A DNA stretch of 64,000 nucleotides from VRUE01 sp963774555 (GCA_963774555.1 CAVZFL010000002.1:868001-932000), one strand, 5' to 3'; shown: positions 1 to 6,613, numbered from the stretch's first letter. The notes: generated from the letters alone by a model not told the origin. Numbers and translations: made by a program.

Positions 1-408
1 CACCGTGAGGCCGGTGCCGCCGCAGGCCGAGCGCGAGTCGAAGAGCAGGATGCGCTCCCCCCCCTTGCCCTCCGCGACGAGCCGCTCGCGCGCCTGCCCG
101 GCGGCCTCGAAGGTGCCGGAGATATCGGAGGAGAGGTGGATCGAGACGATTTCCCGGCCATCTTCCAGCAGCGGCTCGTAGACCGCGACGAAGTCCCCGA
201 TCGACGGCTGCGACGTGGTCGCGCCGCTGTCGGATGCCCGCAGCCGCTCGTAGAAGCCGGCGTAGTCGGCGATCTCCGACTCCGGTTCCTGCTGCCCGTC
301 AACCGCCACGTAGAGGCTGACCATCTGGATGCCGCGAGAGGCGACGAGCTCGCTCGGCAGGTATGCCGTCGTGTCGCAGACGACCGCGGTTTGGGAGGAG
401 GAACTCAA
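1..408 (-). CDS. DegV family fatty-acid-binding protein (C-terminus beyond left edge)
   Basis: The reverse strand encodes the N-terminal ~136 residues of a DegV-family protein. These bind a fatty acid between two domains and, as FakB-type proteins, can present it to a fatty-acid kinase. Family marks visible are an opening VVCDTTAYLP strand-loop, a TTSQPS motif holding the ligand-carboxylate serine/threonine, and an SIHLSSDISGT segment. I chose the TTG at 408 because the conserved sequence begins about eight residues later. A GTG at 426 is also in frame before a stop. The gene is divergent from the Fe-S carrier gene, with only about 44 nt between starts. It runs off the window, so domain completeness cannot be judged. 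Confidence 0.85.
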   Translation of the reverse strand, partial: MSSSSQTAVVCDTTAYLPSELVASRGIQMVSLYVAVDGQQEPESEIADYAGFYERLRASDSGATTSQPSIGDFVAVYEPLLEDGREIVSIHLSSDISGTFEAAGQARERLVAEGKGGERILLFDSRSACGGTGLTV

Positions 409-452
409 GCAAGCCGATTCTCGCACGCGGACCTCTCGCTACACTTTGTGAA

Positions 453-836
453 GTGACGGAGCCCCAAGACACGCCCCAGGCCGCGATCTCCCTGACCGAC
501 AAGGCTGCCGGCAAGATCGCCGAGCTGCTCGGGTCCCAGGAGGACGCTCAGGACCAGGCGCTGCGCGTCGCCGTCCGCGGCGGCGGCTGCTCGGGCTTCC
601 AGTACGCGCTCGCCTTCGACCGGGCCAAAGACGACGACCACGTCTTCGAGGTCGACGGCGTCGCCGTCGTCGTCGACAAGGTCAGCATGCAGTTCGTCTT
701 CGGCTCCGAGGTCGACTACGTCGAAGGCCTGCAGGGCGCGGGCTTCCAGGTCAACAACCCAAACGTGGTTGCGGCCTGCGGTTGCGGTTCCTCCTTCCAG
801 GTGAAGGACGACGCGCCCGAGCACGCCACGGTCTAA
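453..836 (+). CDS. erpA: A-type iron-sulfur cluster carrier (ErpA/IscA/HesB family)
   Basis: A 127-residue A-type carrier that receives Fe-S clusters and passes them to apo-proteins in the cytoplasm. The three ligand cysteines are present: Cys46 in GGGCSGF, and Cys109 and Cys111 in the terminal CGCG motif. The GTG at 453 fits the family length; the upstream ATG in frame would add 30 unrelated residues. The stop codon TAA (834-836) lies inside the 8-bp target duplication of the adjacent transposon, so the insertion left the reading frame intact. The ancestral neighbour was the convergent grxD-bolA pair, a functional match because Grx4-type and BolA proteins also handle Fe-S clusters. Assignment as ErpA rather than SufA/IscA is by actinobacterial convention. 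Confidence 0.9.
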   Translation: MTEPQDTPQAAISLTDKAAGKIAELLGSQEDAQDQALRVAVRGGGCSGFQYALAFDRAKDDDHVFEVDGVAVVVDKVSMQFVFGSEVDYVEGLQGAGFQVNNPNVVAACGCGSSFQVKDDAPEHATV

Positions 837-838
837 CC
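831..838. repeat. Left target-site duplication of the IS1-type element
   Basis: GTCTAACC directly precedes the left inverted repeat and is repeated exactly at 5261-5268 directly after the right one. Eight bases is within the range typical of IS1-family insertions. Bases 834-836 of this copy are the erpA stop codon. Confidence 0.93.
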
Positions 839-860
839 GGTAGTGGGTCAGTTTGAATCG
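839..860. repeat. Left terminal inverted repeat (IRL)
   Basis: A 22-bp terminus opening GGTAGTGGGTCAG. It matches the reverse complement of 5239-5260 at 21 of 22 positions; only the third base differs (T here, C at the other end). A GG(T/C) tip resembles IS1-family ends. Confidence 0.93.
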
Positions 861-908
861 GAGCGCTGATCCCAGGCGATTCGTGCCTCGCCGGATAGGG
901 TCGGCGGT

Positions 909-1592
909 ATGGCAGAGACCCCGCACAAGCGCTGGCTAGATCGAATTGTCAGCCGTGCCCCACGACCCATCCGAATGTTGGTGGGCTTGATCGTTCTTCT
1001 CATGGCCATAAGGGGGGCGGCGGACGACGGCCTGGGAGTCGTTGAATGGTCAGGGGCGGTTTGGGGGTTTACGTCCTCGCAGCCGGTATGGATCGTCCTT
1101 TTCGTAGTCGGTCTATTTCTGTTGACCGTCGATCTGTGGGCGCCTCATCTTTTGCCCCATCCGCGCCCGACCAACGCTTTGGTCCCTCCCGATCCCGAGC
1201 CCGAGCCGTCTGGGCCAGAGCCGGAGCGAGAATTCGTCCCTTCCAACATCACGCCCGAATACCTGGCCAACCTCTACGACGGTCTAACCGATATCCAGGC
1301 CACGCCACTGATTGATCCCTACATCGGCAAATGGATGAAGGTTTCTGGACCGCTTGGCAATGTCCAGCCCCCCAACGACTACTTCACGCAGGTCACGTTC
1401 AAAAACAAAGGTATGTTTGAGGGGGGAGAGAGGTTCGAGACTCACGGCCACACCTATATGTACTTCCGGAACCCCGAGTCGGCGAAGCGCCTAGCGATGC
1501 TGCGGCCCGAGGCAGATATCACCGTTGTCGGACGAATCAGGGAGGCAAATTGGGTTGAGGTACATCTAGAGGACTGCGAACTGGTCGACTAG
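909..1592 (+). CDS. Membrane-anchored protein with C-terminal OB-fold-like domain (transposon cargo)
   Basis: A 227-residue protein with two hydrophobic helices (about residues 22-38 and 57-76), a proline/glutamate-rich linker (about 85-105) and a soluble C-terminal part. The part from about residue 118 to the end has the look of the tRNA_anti-like OB-fold family (a strand pattern ending in ITVVGRIREANWVEVHLEDCELV), which is found as a ligand-binding unit in many bacterial membrane proteins. It is the first gene inside the left end of the transposon and meets the transposase gene tail to tail, sharing the palindromic CTAG at both stop codons. Function is unknown; a surface or stress-sensing role is only a guess. 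Confidence 0.7.
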   Translation: MAETPHKRWLDRIVSRAPRPIRMLVGLIVLLMAIRGAADDGLGVVEWSGAVWGFTSSQPVWIVLFVVGLFLLTVDLWAPHLLPHPRPTNALVPPDPEPEPSGPEPEREFVPSNITPEYLANLYDGLTDIQATPLIDPYIGKWMKVSGPLGNVQPPNDYFTQVTFKNKGMFEGGERFETHGHTYMYFRNPESAKRLAMLRPEADITVVGRIREANWVEVHLEDCELVD

Positions 1593-2422
1593 TCCAGCAG
1601 TTCCGCGATCTCTTCCAGCGACCAGATGTGATCGGCCACCCCGGCCGCCATTGCCGGAGTCCGGGGATACCGCTCCTTCAGCGCTTTGTGAGGGCGGGCG
1701 AAGTTGTAGTGCATGAAGTGCAGGGAGACGGCGTGTGAAAGGTTCTCCACGCGCTTGCTGAAGCCGTTCGTCAGCCGCGTGAAGCGCCGCATCCCCATCC
1801 GCATCGTCAGGTTCTGGCGCTCGACGTAGCTGGTTGAGATCCGATCCGGGTCGGGCTTGCCCTTCCGGGGTAGGCGCTTCGTTCCGGTGCAGACAGCCGG
1901 GCTGTATTTGCCCGGCTCCCCGGCCGAGGCATAGGTCTTGTGGATCTGCGCCCAATCGACCTGATGGCGGAAGGAAGGCCCCACTGTCCCTTCGTACATC
2001 TTGTGGCCGTCCGTCGATAGCTGGATGCGGTTAGCCATCCGACTCGCCAGGTCGGTCAGGAAGACTTCGGCATCGTCAGAGGTCCGCTCGCCGACCAGCC
2101 ATGACGGCACCAGCTTCGTGTCGGCGCAGATCGCCGTGAAGGTCCACACGTCGCCGTAGCCGTAGGTGCCTTTGAATTCTTCCGGCACGTTCTTCTGCTT
2201 TGAGTAGCAGTAGGCCCAGATCTCGTCGGCCTCAATCACCTTGCAGGGGAGATCGACCAGCACACCGTCCTGATACTCGGCGCAGGCTTCCCCGAGGTCG
2301 ACCAGCAGTTTGGTGATCGTGTTCTTGGCGGCTCCGGTCATCCGCACCGTCGCCCGGATGCTGTTTCCCTCGACCAGCGCCCCTATGATCTGGGCACGCC
2401 TCTCTACGGACAGGCGATTCAT
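1589..2422 (-). CDS. IS1-family DDE transposase
   Basis: A 277-residue transposase that cuts and joins the element ends. An N-terminal helix-turn-helix region (about residues 1-50) is followed by a DDE core. Likely catalytic residues are Asp66 in EADEIW, Asp138 in STDGHK and Glu201 in YVERQN. The TSYVERQNLTMRMGMRRFTRLTNGFS block and the NFARPHKAL region are hallmarks of the long form of IS1-family transposases found outside enterobacteria, made as one protein without frameshifting. The reading frame is intact. It is the only transposase between the two inverted repeats, so it presumably mobilises the whole 4.4-kb unit. The start is divergent from the cargo gene at 2534. Confidence 0.9.
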   Translation of the reverse strand: MNRLSVERRAQIIGALVEGNSIRATVRMTGAAKNTITKLLVDLGEACAEYQDGVLVDLPCKVIEADEIWAYCYSKQKNVPEEFKGTYGYGDVWTFTAICADTKLVPSWLVGERTSDDAEVFLTDLASRMANRIQLSTDGHKMYEGTVGPSFRHQVDWAQIHKTYASAGEPGKYSPAVCTGTKRLPRKGKPDPDRISTSYVERQNLTMRMGMRRFTRLTNGFSKRVENLSHAVSLHFMHYNFARPHKALKERYPRTPAMAAGVADHIWSLEEIAELLD

Positions 2423-2423
2423 A

Positions 2424-2511
2424 TTGACCTATTATGCGTAAGCGGTCGGACAGAAAAGGTCAATTTGGCAGTTCCGATTTTGTCGCCGCATCGGCGGTAT
2501 AATAATCGGAA
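2424..2511. promoter_or_regulatory. Divergent promoter region with two inverted repeats
   Basis: The 111-bp gap between the transposase start and the cargo gene holds a perfect -10 box TATAAT at 2498-2503. It is framed by an 8-bp inverted repeat TTCCGATT (2472-2479) and AATCGGAA (2504-2511). A second inverted repeat, TTGACCT (2424-2430) and AGGTCAA (2457-2463), lies next to the transposase start. The arrangement suggests repressor control of the cargo, most simply by one of the element's own XRE proteins. That link is inference. Confidence 0.5.
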
Positions 2512-2533
2512 CCCCCCTAGAAAGGACCTGCTT

Positions 2534-3235
2534 GTGCTCCCACATGAATCTCCTGGCGAACGCGCCCGTGTCAAAGCCCAGCTAGAGATCCTTCTAGGTC
2601 CCGACCATGTCGACGTGCCTCGCGAGGCCGTCCGCATCGGTTACGAGTTGGTCCGGAAATGCACCGAGAATGACGTGGCTGGCATGTCCGGCTATCTCGC
2701 CTGGGGCATGCCGCTGAGGCACCTGCGGGATCCGCTCTGCCAGGGGGGTTGGCTGGTCGACCGCACCGGAAATTTTGAGACCGTCCGCAGTCCAGACGGC
2801 AAGATCGCGATCACTTCTGTCCGCGGTGACGAGAAGACGGGCACCGATGGCATGCCCTCGACCGCGACCGACAAGGGTCCCCGGACGCGGAAGGCCGTGA
2901 CGGTCAATCGTGCACAACTGTCGTTCGACCCAAAGATCATCGGTGAAGCCTCGAAGGTCGCGTTGCTGCACAAAGATGTTGTGACGTGGTTCCTGCTTCA
3001 CCACTACGACGAAGACGCTCATGAAATCCGGCTAGAGCTGGCTGTCCCTGTCGAGTTCGTCGTTACGGCCATAACTGACTCCGGTGACCAGCGCGTGGTT
3101 GCGACTCACTTCGAGTCGCGTCTGCCGTTGGAGCCGATCCTGCTGGAGACCCCGAATGTGGGCGACGACGAGCAAGAGCAGGGCGAAGTCGAGGAAGAAA
3201 TCGACGTGCCGGTCAGTCGCCGCAAAACCTCCTGA
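2534..3235 (+). CDS. Hypothetical protein paired with XRE-ImmA/IrrE (transposon cargo)
   Basis: A 233-residue protein I cannot assign to a family. The GTG at 2534 is chosen because AAAGGA lies seven bases upstream and falls after the TATAAT box; an earlier in-frame ATG would lie before the promoter. It is soluble, mixed alpha/beta, and ends in a very acidic stretch (about residues 210-225, GDDEQEQGEVEEE) followed by a basic tail. The gene ends 11 nt before the XRE-ImmA gene, so the two are probably one transcript. In such pairs the partner is often the target or toxin that the ImmA protease and its regulator control, but nothing in this sequence proves that. Confidence 0.65.
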   Translation: MLPHESPGERARVKAQLEILLGPDHVDVPREAVRIGYELVRKCTENDVAGMSGYLAWGMPLRHLRDPLCQGGWLVDRTGNFETVRSPDGKIAITSVRGDEKTGTDGMPSTATDKGPRTRKAVTVNRAQLSFDPKIIGEASKVALLHKDVVTWFLLHHYDEDAHEIRLELAVPVEFVVTAITDSGDQRVVATHFESRLPLEPILLETPNVGDDEQEQGEVEEEIDVPVSRRKTS

Positions 3236-3246
3236 GGCTTGGCCGA

Positions 3247-4356
3247 GTGGACCTGTTCAACTACACCCGGGTGGACCTCGCACGCCGTCGTCGCGGGTTG
3301 ACCAAGGCTGCCCTGGCGAAGGCCGGCGGGATTAGCCCTCGCATGCTCACTAAGTACGAGCGCGACGAGGCGGAGCCCTCGCAGTTGACGATCAATCGGC
3401 TAGCGAAAGCCGTGGAATTCCCGGTGGACTTCTTCTACGGGGACACCCTGGACGAGCCGACCGTTGACGGAGCGAGTTTCAGGTCGCTGGCCAGGCTGTC
3501 TGCGCGCCAGCGCGATCAAGCACTGGCGTCCGGGGGGTTGGCCCTCTCATTCTCCGACTGGATAAGTGAGCGTTTTGATCTCCCAACCCCCAATGTGCCC
3601 GATCTCGGGGGCAGCGACCCCGAAACGGCGGCGGAAGCGGTGCGTGAGGAATGGGGGCTTGGAGAGAAACCGGCTATCAAACTGATTCATCTACTTGAGG
3701 CACATGGCGTCCGGGTGTTCTCGCTGGTGGAGGAATGCAAGGAGGTTGACGCCTTTTCTTTCTGGCGTGGATCGCTGCCCTATGCATTTCTCAACACGAT
3801 GAAGACCGTCGAGCGCAGCAGGGCAGATGCGGCGCATGAGCTAGGCCATCTTGTCCTCCACGCGCACGGCGGCCCCAGGGGCCGAGAAGTTGAGGCCGAG
3901 GCGCATTCCTTCGGGGCTGCCTTCCTCATGCCCCGCAACAGCGTGATCGCTCGTCTTCCCCGCAACGCAACGCTCGCGCAGATCATCGCCGCTAAGTCCT
4001 ATTGGCGAGTGTCTGCCGTTAACTTGGCGCGGCGGGCGTACCAGCTCGACCTAATGACGCAATGGCAATACCGAAATATCTGTATTGCTCTCAGCAAGAG
4101 AGGCCGGGAGAATGAGCCGAGGGCAATACGCACGCCTGAAACTTCTCAGGTCATCACCAAGGTCCTACGTGCTCTCCGCACCGAACAGGTATCGCCTTCT
4201 GAGATCAGCAGGGAACTCTGCATTCCGGTTGATGAGCTGAGCAAGTCGGCATTCGGCCACATGTTCAGGTCTGTGGAAGGGACGGCGAAGGCGACCAACC
4301 CTGCGCCTAGTCAAGACGTGGAAGCCCGCCGGAAGGCGATGCATATCGTCTCTTAG
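3247..4356 (+). CDS. XRE helix-turn-helix / ImmA-IrrE zinc metallopeptidase fusion
   Basis: A 369-residue two-domain protein. Residues ~7-65 form an XRE/Cro-type HTH. Residues ~140-290 are an ImmA/IrrE peptidase domain with the zinc motif HELGH at 197-201 and a third-ligand candidate in the EAEAHSFGAAFLMP segment. ImmA-type proteases cleave phage-like repressors and derepress mobile elements; COG2856 proteins also serve as antitoxin-like regulators. The start is a GTG right after the previous gene. The last ~100 residues form a further helical region of unknown role. Within the transposon it is the best candidate for cargo regulator or maintenance module. Confidence 0.85.
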   Translation: MDLFNYTRVDLARRRRGLTKAALAKAGGISPRMLTKYERDEAEPSQLTINRLAKAVEFPVDFFYGDTLDEPTVDGASFRSLARLSARQRDQALASGGLALSFSDWISERFDLPTPNVPDLGGSDPETAAEAVREEWGLGEKPAIKLIHLLEAHGVRVFSLVEECKEVDAFSFWRGSLPYAFLNTMKTVERSRADAAHELGHLVLHAHGGPRGREVEAEAHSFGAAFLMPRNSVIARLPRNATLAQIIAAKSYWRVSAVNLARRAYQLDLMTQWQYRNICIALSKRGRENEPRAIRTPETSQVITKVLRALRTEQVSPSEISRELCIPVDELSKSAFGHMFRSVEGTAKATNPAPSQDVEARRKAMHIVS

Positions 4357-4607
4357 CGAGAGTCCCAGCGAGCCTTGGCGGCACGCCGCGCCGCCTCGCT
4401 CCGCTGTTCGGCGGTCATGTTGGCGGCGCGAGCTTTCCCGCCCTTGCGTCCACCCCGTCGCCCCAGCGCGACGGCGGCCGGGTCCTTGCCGGGATCGGGC
4501 TTAGGCTCGTTCTCGGGCTCCGGTGGTGCCTTCTCTCCCGTCGCTTCGTCAACGATGCGCCGGGCCAGCGAATTCACATCGCGGGGCTTGCTTGAGCGCT
4601 TAGGCAT
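4353..4607 (-). CDS. Small highly charged KGGKARA-type protein (transposon cargo)
   Basis: An 84-residue protein starting MPKRSSKPRDVNSLARRIVD. The first part is an amphipathic helix, the middle is proline/glutamate/aspartate rich, and the C-terminus is Lys/Arg/Ala rich (GRRGGRKGGKARAANMT). Similar basic tails occur in small histone-like or conjugation-associated proteins common on mobile elements, which suggests nucleic-acid contact but no defined role. Its ATG lies immediately after the stop of the XRE gene upstream on the same strand. Its own stop overlaps the end of the convergent XRE-ImmA gene by 4 nt. Confidence 0.65.
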   Translation of the reverse strand: MPKRSSKPRDVNSLARRIVDEATGEKAPPEPENEPKPDPGKDPAAVALGRRGGRKGGKARAANMTAEQRSEAARRAAKARWDSR

Positions 4608-4609
4608 AG

Positions 4610-4888
4610 CTAGAGCGTAGCGTCCTGGTCGGGCTTGAACCGGCCGTGCCGGATTGTCCCCGGCTTCCACACGATGCCCTCGAAAAGCCGACCGGGATCG
4701 ATCTCCATTGCCCCGGCGAGCTTTGCGACGGTATCGACGCGGGCGTGTCGCAGTCCTCGCTCAAGCTGGCTTACCTCCGTGCGGTGCAGCGAAGCACGGA
4801 AGGCCAGGTCGTCCTGGGAGAGGTCGGCCAGCTTGCGCTGGCGTCTCAGGTTGTCTCCGAATCGTCCGGCTACGTCCACGCTCACCAC
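4610..4888 (-). CDS. XRE-family helix-turn-helix regulator (transposon cargo)
   Basis: A 92-residue single-domain Cro/C1-type repressor. The HTH runs from about residue 10 to 65, with LADLSQDDLAFRASLHRTEVSQLERG as helices 2 and 3 and a typical LARVDTVAKLAGAM-like continuation. It begins with a GTG that overlaps the TGA stop of the upstream small gene, so the two are translationally coupled. A short C-terminal tail follows the HTH. It may repress its own minus-strand operon and possibly transposase or the XRE-ImmA genes; operator assignment is not possible from the sequence alone. Confidence 0.85.
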   Translation of the reverse strand: MVSVDVAGRFGDNLRRQRKLADLSQDDLAFRASLHRTEVSQLERGLRHARVDTVAKLAGAMEIDPGRLFEGIVWKPGTIRHGRFKPDQDATL

Positions 4889-5130
4889 GCATCCAATCGA
4901 TGGCAGTGGTAGGCGGCGGGAGTCGGTAGCAGGGTGTTGCCGTGGAGGATCACGAGGCCATAGCCGACAAGGCTGCCGGTCGCTCGCTTCACGGCTGGAT
5001 TGCTGCCGATCTCGCGACCCAGTTCGGGGAGCGTTCGGTACAGCGGATACACGGCCAGGATGAGGGCGAGGATCGCCCTCTCGACCACTTCTTCTTCCCG
5101 AGGCGTGCTCGGCTTAGGATTCGCCTGCAT
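4882..5130 (-). CDS. Small winged-helix-like protein heading the minus-strand cargo operon
   Basis: An 82-residue protein with no family I recognise. The sequence shows one long helix (about residues 14-30) followed by LPELGREIGSNPAVKRATGSLVGYGLVILHGNTLLPTPAAYHCHRL. This resembles a minimal winged helix in which the turn GSNPAVKRAT would be a recognition region and GLVILHGNTLLPT the wing. It is the first gene of a three-gene, overlapping minus-strand operon with the XRE regulator and the charged small protein. A DNA-binding role fits but is unproven. Confidence 0.6.
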   Translation of the reverse strand: MQANPKPSTPREEEVVERAILALILAVYPLYRTLPELGREIGSNPAVKRATGSLVGYGLVILHGNTLLPTPAAYHCHRLDAW

Positions 5131-5238
5131 CGGAACTCCGTTTCCGGTGCCAGCCGGGGGGCCGTTAGCGCGGTGCCCCCGGCGTTTGATCTTTCGGACG
5201 AAGCGAAGCTAGAGCAAGTCCGAAGGCGAATCTAGGGT
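5131..5238. promoter_or_regulatory. Right-end non-coding region of the transposon with hairpins
   Basis: Between the last cargo gene and the right inverted repeat lie a GC-rich hairpin (5153-5162 with 5175-5183) and a short inverted repeat, TTCGGAC (5193-5199) with GTCCGAA (5218-5224). The minus-strand operon must be transcribed from here. The hairpin could instead shield the cargo from outside transcription. Confidence 0.35.
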
Positions 5239-5260
5239 CGATTCAAACTGACCCACTGCC
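5239..5260. repeat. Right terminal inverted repeat (IRR)
   Basis: Reverse complement of the left terminus, with a 19-bp perfect core (5239-5257) and one mismatch in the outer three bases. It marks the exact right end of the 4,422-bp element. Confidence 0.93.
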
Positions 5261-5268
5261 GTCTAACC
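5261..5268. repeat. Right target-site duplication of the IS1-type element
   Basis: GTCTAACC, identical to 831-838. Joining sequence before 831 to sequence from 5261 rebuilds an empty site in which the erpA stop and the grxD stop are only about eight bases apart. Confidence 0.93.
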
Positions 5269-5274
5269 CGACGG

Positions 5275-5658
5275 CTATTCGATTTGCAGGGGCGGCGATT
5301 GCGCCACCGGCGCAGCCGCAGCAGGTGCGGCCTCGGGTTGCTCGGCGCCGAGCGCCTCGGCCAGCTCGCCCGAGTCGAACATCTCCTCGACGATGTCGGC
5401 GCCGCCGAGCAACTCGCCGTTGACGTAGAGCTGCGGGAAGGTCTGCCAGTCGGAGATCTCGGTGGTGACTTCGCGCAGCGGCTGCAGCGCCGGCAGCACG
5501 TCGATCGCTCCGTACTCGACGTCGAGCGAGTCGAGCACCTGCACGACCCGCATCGAGAAGCCGCAGCGCGGCGCTTCCGGGGTGCCCTTCATGAAAAGCA
5601 GCACCGGGTTGGCGGCAACCAGCTCTTCGACCTTCTGCTTCAGCTCTGGATCGGCCAT
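5275..5658 (-). CDS. grxD: Monothiol glutaredoxin, Grx4/GrxD type
   Basis: A 127-residue monothiol glutaredoxin with the signature CGFS active site at residues 32-35 (RCGFSMRVV), the MKGTPEAP loop before it and the WQTFPQLYVNGELLGGADIVEEM glutathione-binding region after it. CGFS glutaredoxins hold a glutathione-ligated [2Fe-2S] cluster and act with BolA in cluster transfer and iron sensing. The ATG at 5658 is preferred over a GTG two codons earlier. An alanine/proline-rich tail of about 25 residues follows the domain. It lies 13 nt downstream of bolA and ends beside the transposon, facing erpA. Confidence 0.95.
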   Translation of the reverse strand: MADPELKQKVEELVAANPVLLFMKGTPEAPRCGFSMRVVQVLDSLDVEYGAIDVLPALQPLREVTTEISDWQTFPQLYVNGELLGGADIVEEMFDSGELAEALGAEQPEAAPAAAAPVAQSPPLQIE

Positions 5659-5671
5659 CGGCACAGGTTAG

Positions 5672-5908
5672 CTATCCCGGCAGCTCGGTCCTGATCGAGA
5701 GCGCGTGAATCGTGCCGTCGTCGAAGCGCGTCTTGACCGCCGCCTTGACCAGACGGTGCTGATCGAGGCGGGAGAGGCCCTCGAACTGGGCGGCTTTGAC
5801 GTTGGCGCTGAGATGGTCGCCCGTGCCGGTTTCATCGGCCACCTCGACGCTGGCGCCCGGGAGCGCCGCCTCGATCATCCCCTGAATCTCGGAAAGGTCC
5901 GCCGCCAT
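5672..5908 (-). CDS. bolA: BolA family protein
   Basis: A 78-residue BolA protein. The family pattern is visible: MIEAALPGASVEV, then GDHLSANVKAAQFEGLSRLDQHRLVKAAV with the conserved helix-turn-helix-like core, and DDGTIHALSIRT at the end. BolA proteins bind a [2Fe-2S] cluster jointly with CGFS glutaredoxins, and grxD is the next gene on the same strand. With erpA across the transposon this forms a compact Fe-S handling locus. Confidence 0.92.
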   Translation of the reverse strand: MAADLSEIQGMIEAALPGASVEVADETGTGDHLSANVKAAQFEGLSRLDQHRLVKAAVKTRFDDGTIHALSIRTELPG

Positions 5909-5911
5909 GCG

Positions 5912-6157
5912 CTAGCGGCGACGGCGCAGCATCATCAGGCCGCCCAGCGCGAAGCCGGCGACCGCGGCGCCGACGATCAGCTGCGAGCGGTGCTCGGCGA
6001 CCTGGCGGCGCCAGTCGGTGAGCTCGGCGACCCGCCCGCGCAGCAGCTCGACCGAGCTGCCGAGGTCGCGCCGCTGCAGGTCGAGGTCGCGGCGGATCTG
6101 CGCCGCCGTGCGACCGGGCATGCCGGCGGTCGACGGTCGGGGCTCGGGCGCGCTCAT
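5912..6157 (-). CDS. DUF3618 membrane-anchored protein
   Basis: An 81-residue protein with a charged helical region (RTAAQIRRDLDLQRRDLGSSVELLRGRVAELTDWR), which is the DUF3618 signature, followed by one membrane helix (about residues 60-77) and an RRRR tail. DUF3618 proteins usually sit beside holin-X and DUF4235-type proteins in actinobacterial envelope operons, as here. The start overlaps the end of the holin-X gene by 4 nt. Function is unknown; a structural role at the membrane is inferred from context. Confidence 0.85.
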   Translation of the reverse strand: MSAPEPRPSTAGMPGRTAAQIRRDLDLQRRDLGSSVELLRGRVAELTDWRRQVAEHRSQLIVGAAVAGFALGGLMMLRRRR

Positions 6158-6612
6158 TCGCCGCCCGCCTTGGCGCCGGATTCCAGCGTCTCCTTGGTCA
6201 GCTTGGCCTCCTCGATCGCCTGCGTGGGCACGGGCGGGGCGCCCGCCTGCACGGCGCGGTAGGCGATCAGACCAGCGAGGGCTGCGATCAGGAGGAAGAC
6301 GGCAGCCTCGACGAAGAAGCCGGGCCAGGCGTTGCCGTCGAAGACTTCTTCGGCCAGCAGCCAGGCGATGCCCTCCATGACCAGGATCAGCGCGAGGAAG
6401 GCGAAGATGCCGGCGGCGATCCCCACCACCGAGCCGCGCAGGAGCTTGCCGACCTTCTCCGAGATCTCGGTCTTGGCGAGCTCGATCTCCTCGCGCACCA
6501 GGGTCGAGCTCTTTTCGGCGACGTCGACGACGAGCTCGCTGACCGAGCGGTCGGCCGGGTCCGGCGGCGGCGTCGCGGCGCCCTGGGACGGGATTCCGGT
6601 CGGCTCGGCCAC
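6154..6612 (-). CDS. Putative holin-X / phage-holin superfamily III membrane protein
   Basis: A 152-residue protein with an N-terminal amphipathic helix (SVSELVVDVAEKSSTLVREE) and two membrane segments (about residues 58-82 and 97-117), the layout of the actinobacterial holin-X family (PF07332). Despite the name, family members in cellular operons are not tied to prophage lysis. The GTG at 6612 is taken because it lies one base after the stop of the upstream small gene; the longer open frame upstream has no membrane-protein character. Confidence 0.85.
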   Translation of the reverse strand: MAEPTGIPSQGAATPPPDPADRSVSELVVDVAEKSSTLVREEIELAKTEISEKVGKLLRGSVVGIAAGIFAFLALILVMEGIAWLLAEEVFDGNAWPGFFVEAAVFLLIAALAGLIAYRAVQAGAPPVPTQAIEEAKLTKETLESGAKAGGE

Positions 6613-6613
6613 G

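Larger units (their letters stand above)
839..5260. mobile_element. IS1-family transposon with passenger genes (tIS-like), 4,422 bp
   Basis: The element is bounded by 22-bp inverted repeats (839-860 and 5239-5260, one mismatch) and by a perfect 8-bp direct repeat GTCTAACC outside them, so both ends are exact. Inside are one IS1-like DDE transposase (1589-2422, minus) and six other genes: a membrane/OB-like protein, a hypothetical plus XRE-ImmA/IrrE pair, and a minus-strand three-gene set with another XRE regulator. Ordinary IS1-type elements are under about 1 kb with only transposase, so this is a 'transporter IS' with cargo. The intact ends, clean duplication and uninterrupted transposase suggest a recent insertion. 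It landed between the convergent stop codons of erpA and grxD without damaging either gene. Confidence 0.9.

Noticed and set aside
6154..6612. Prophage, because of the holin-family hit
   Set aside because: No other phage gene is near; the DUF3618/holin-X/small membrane trio is a common cellular envelope set.
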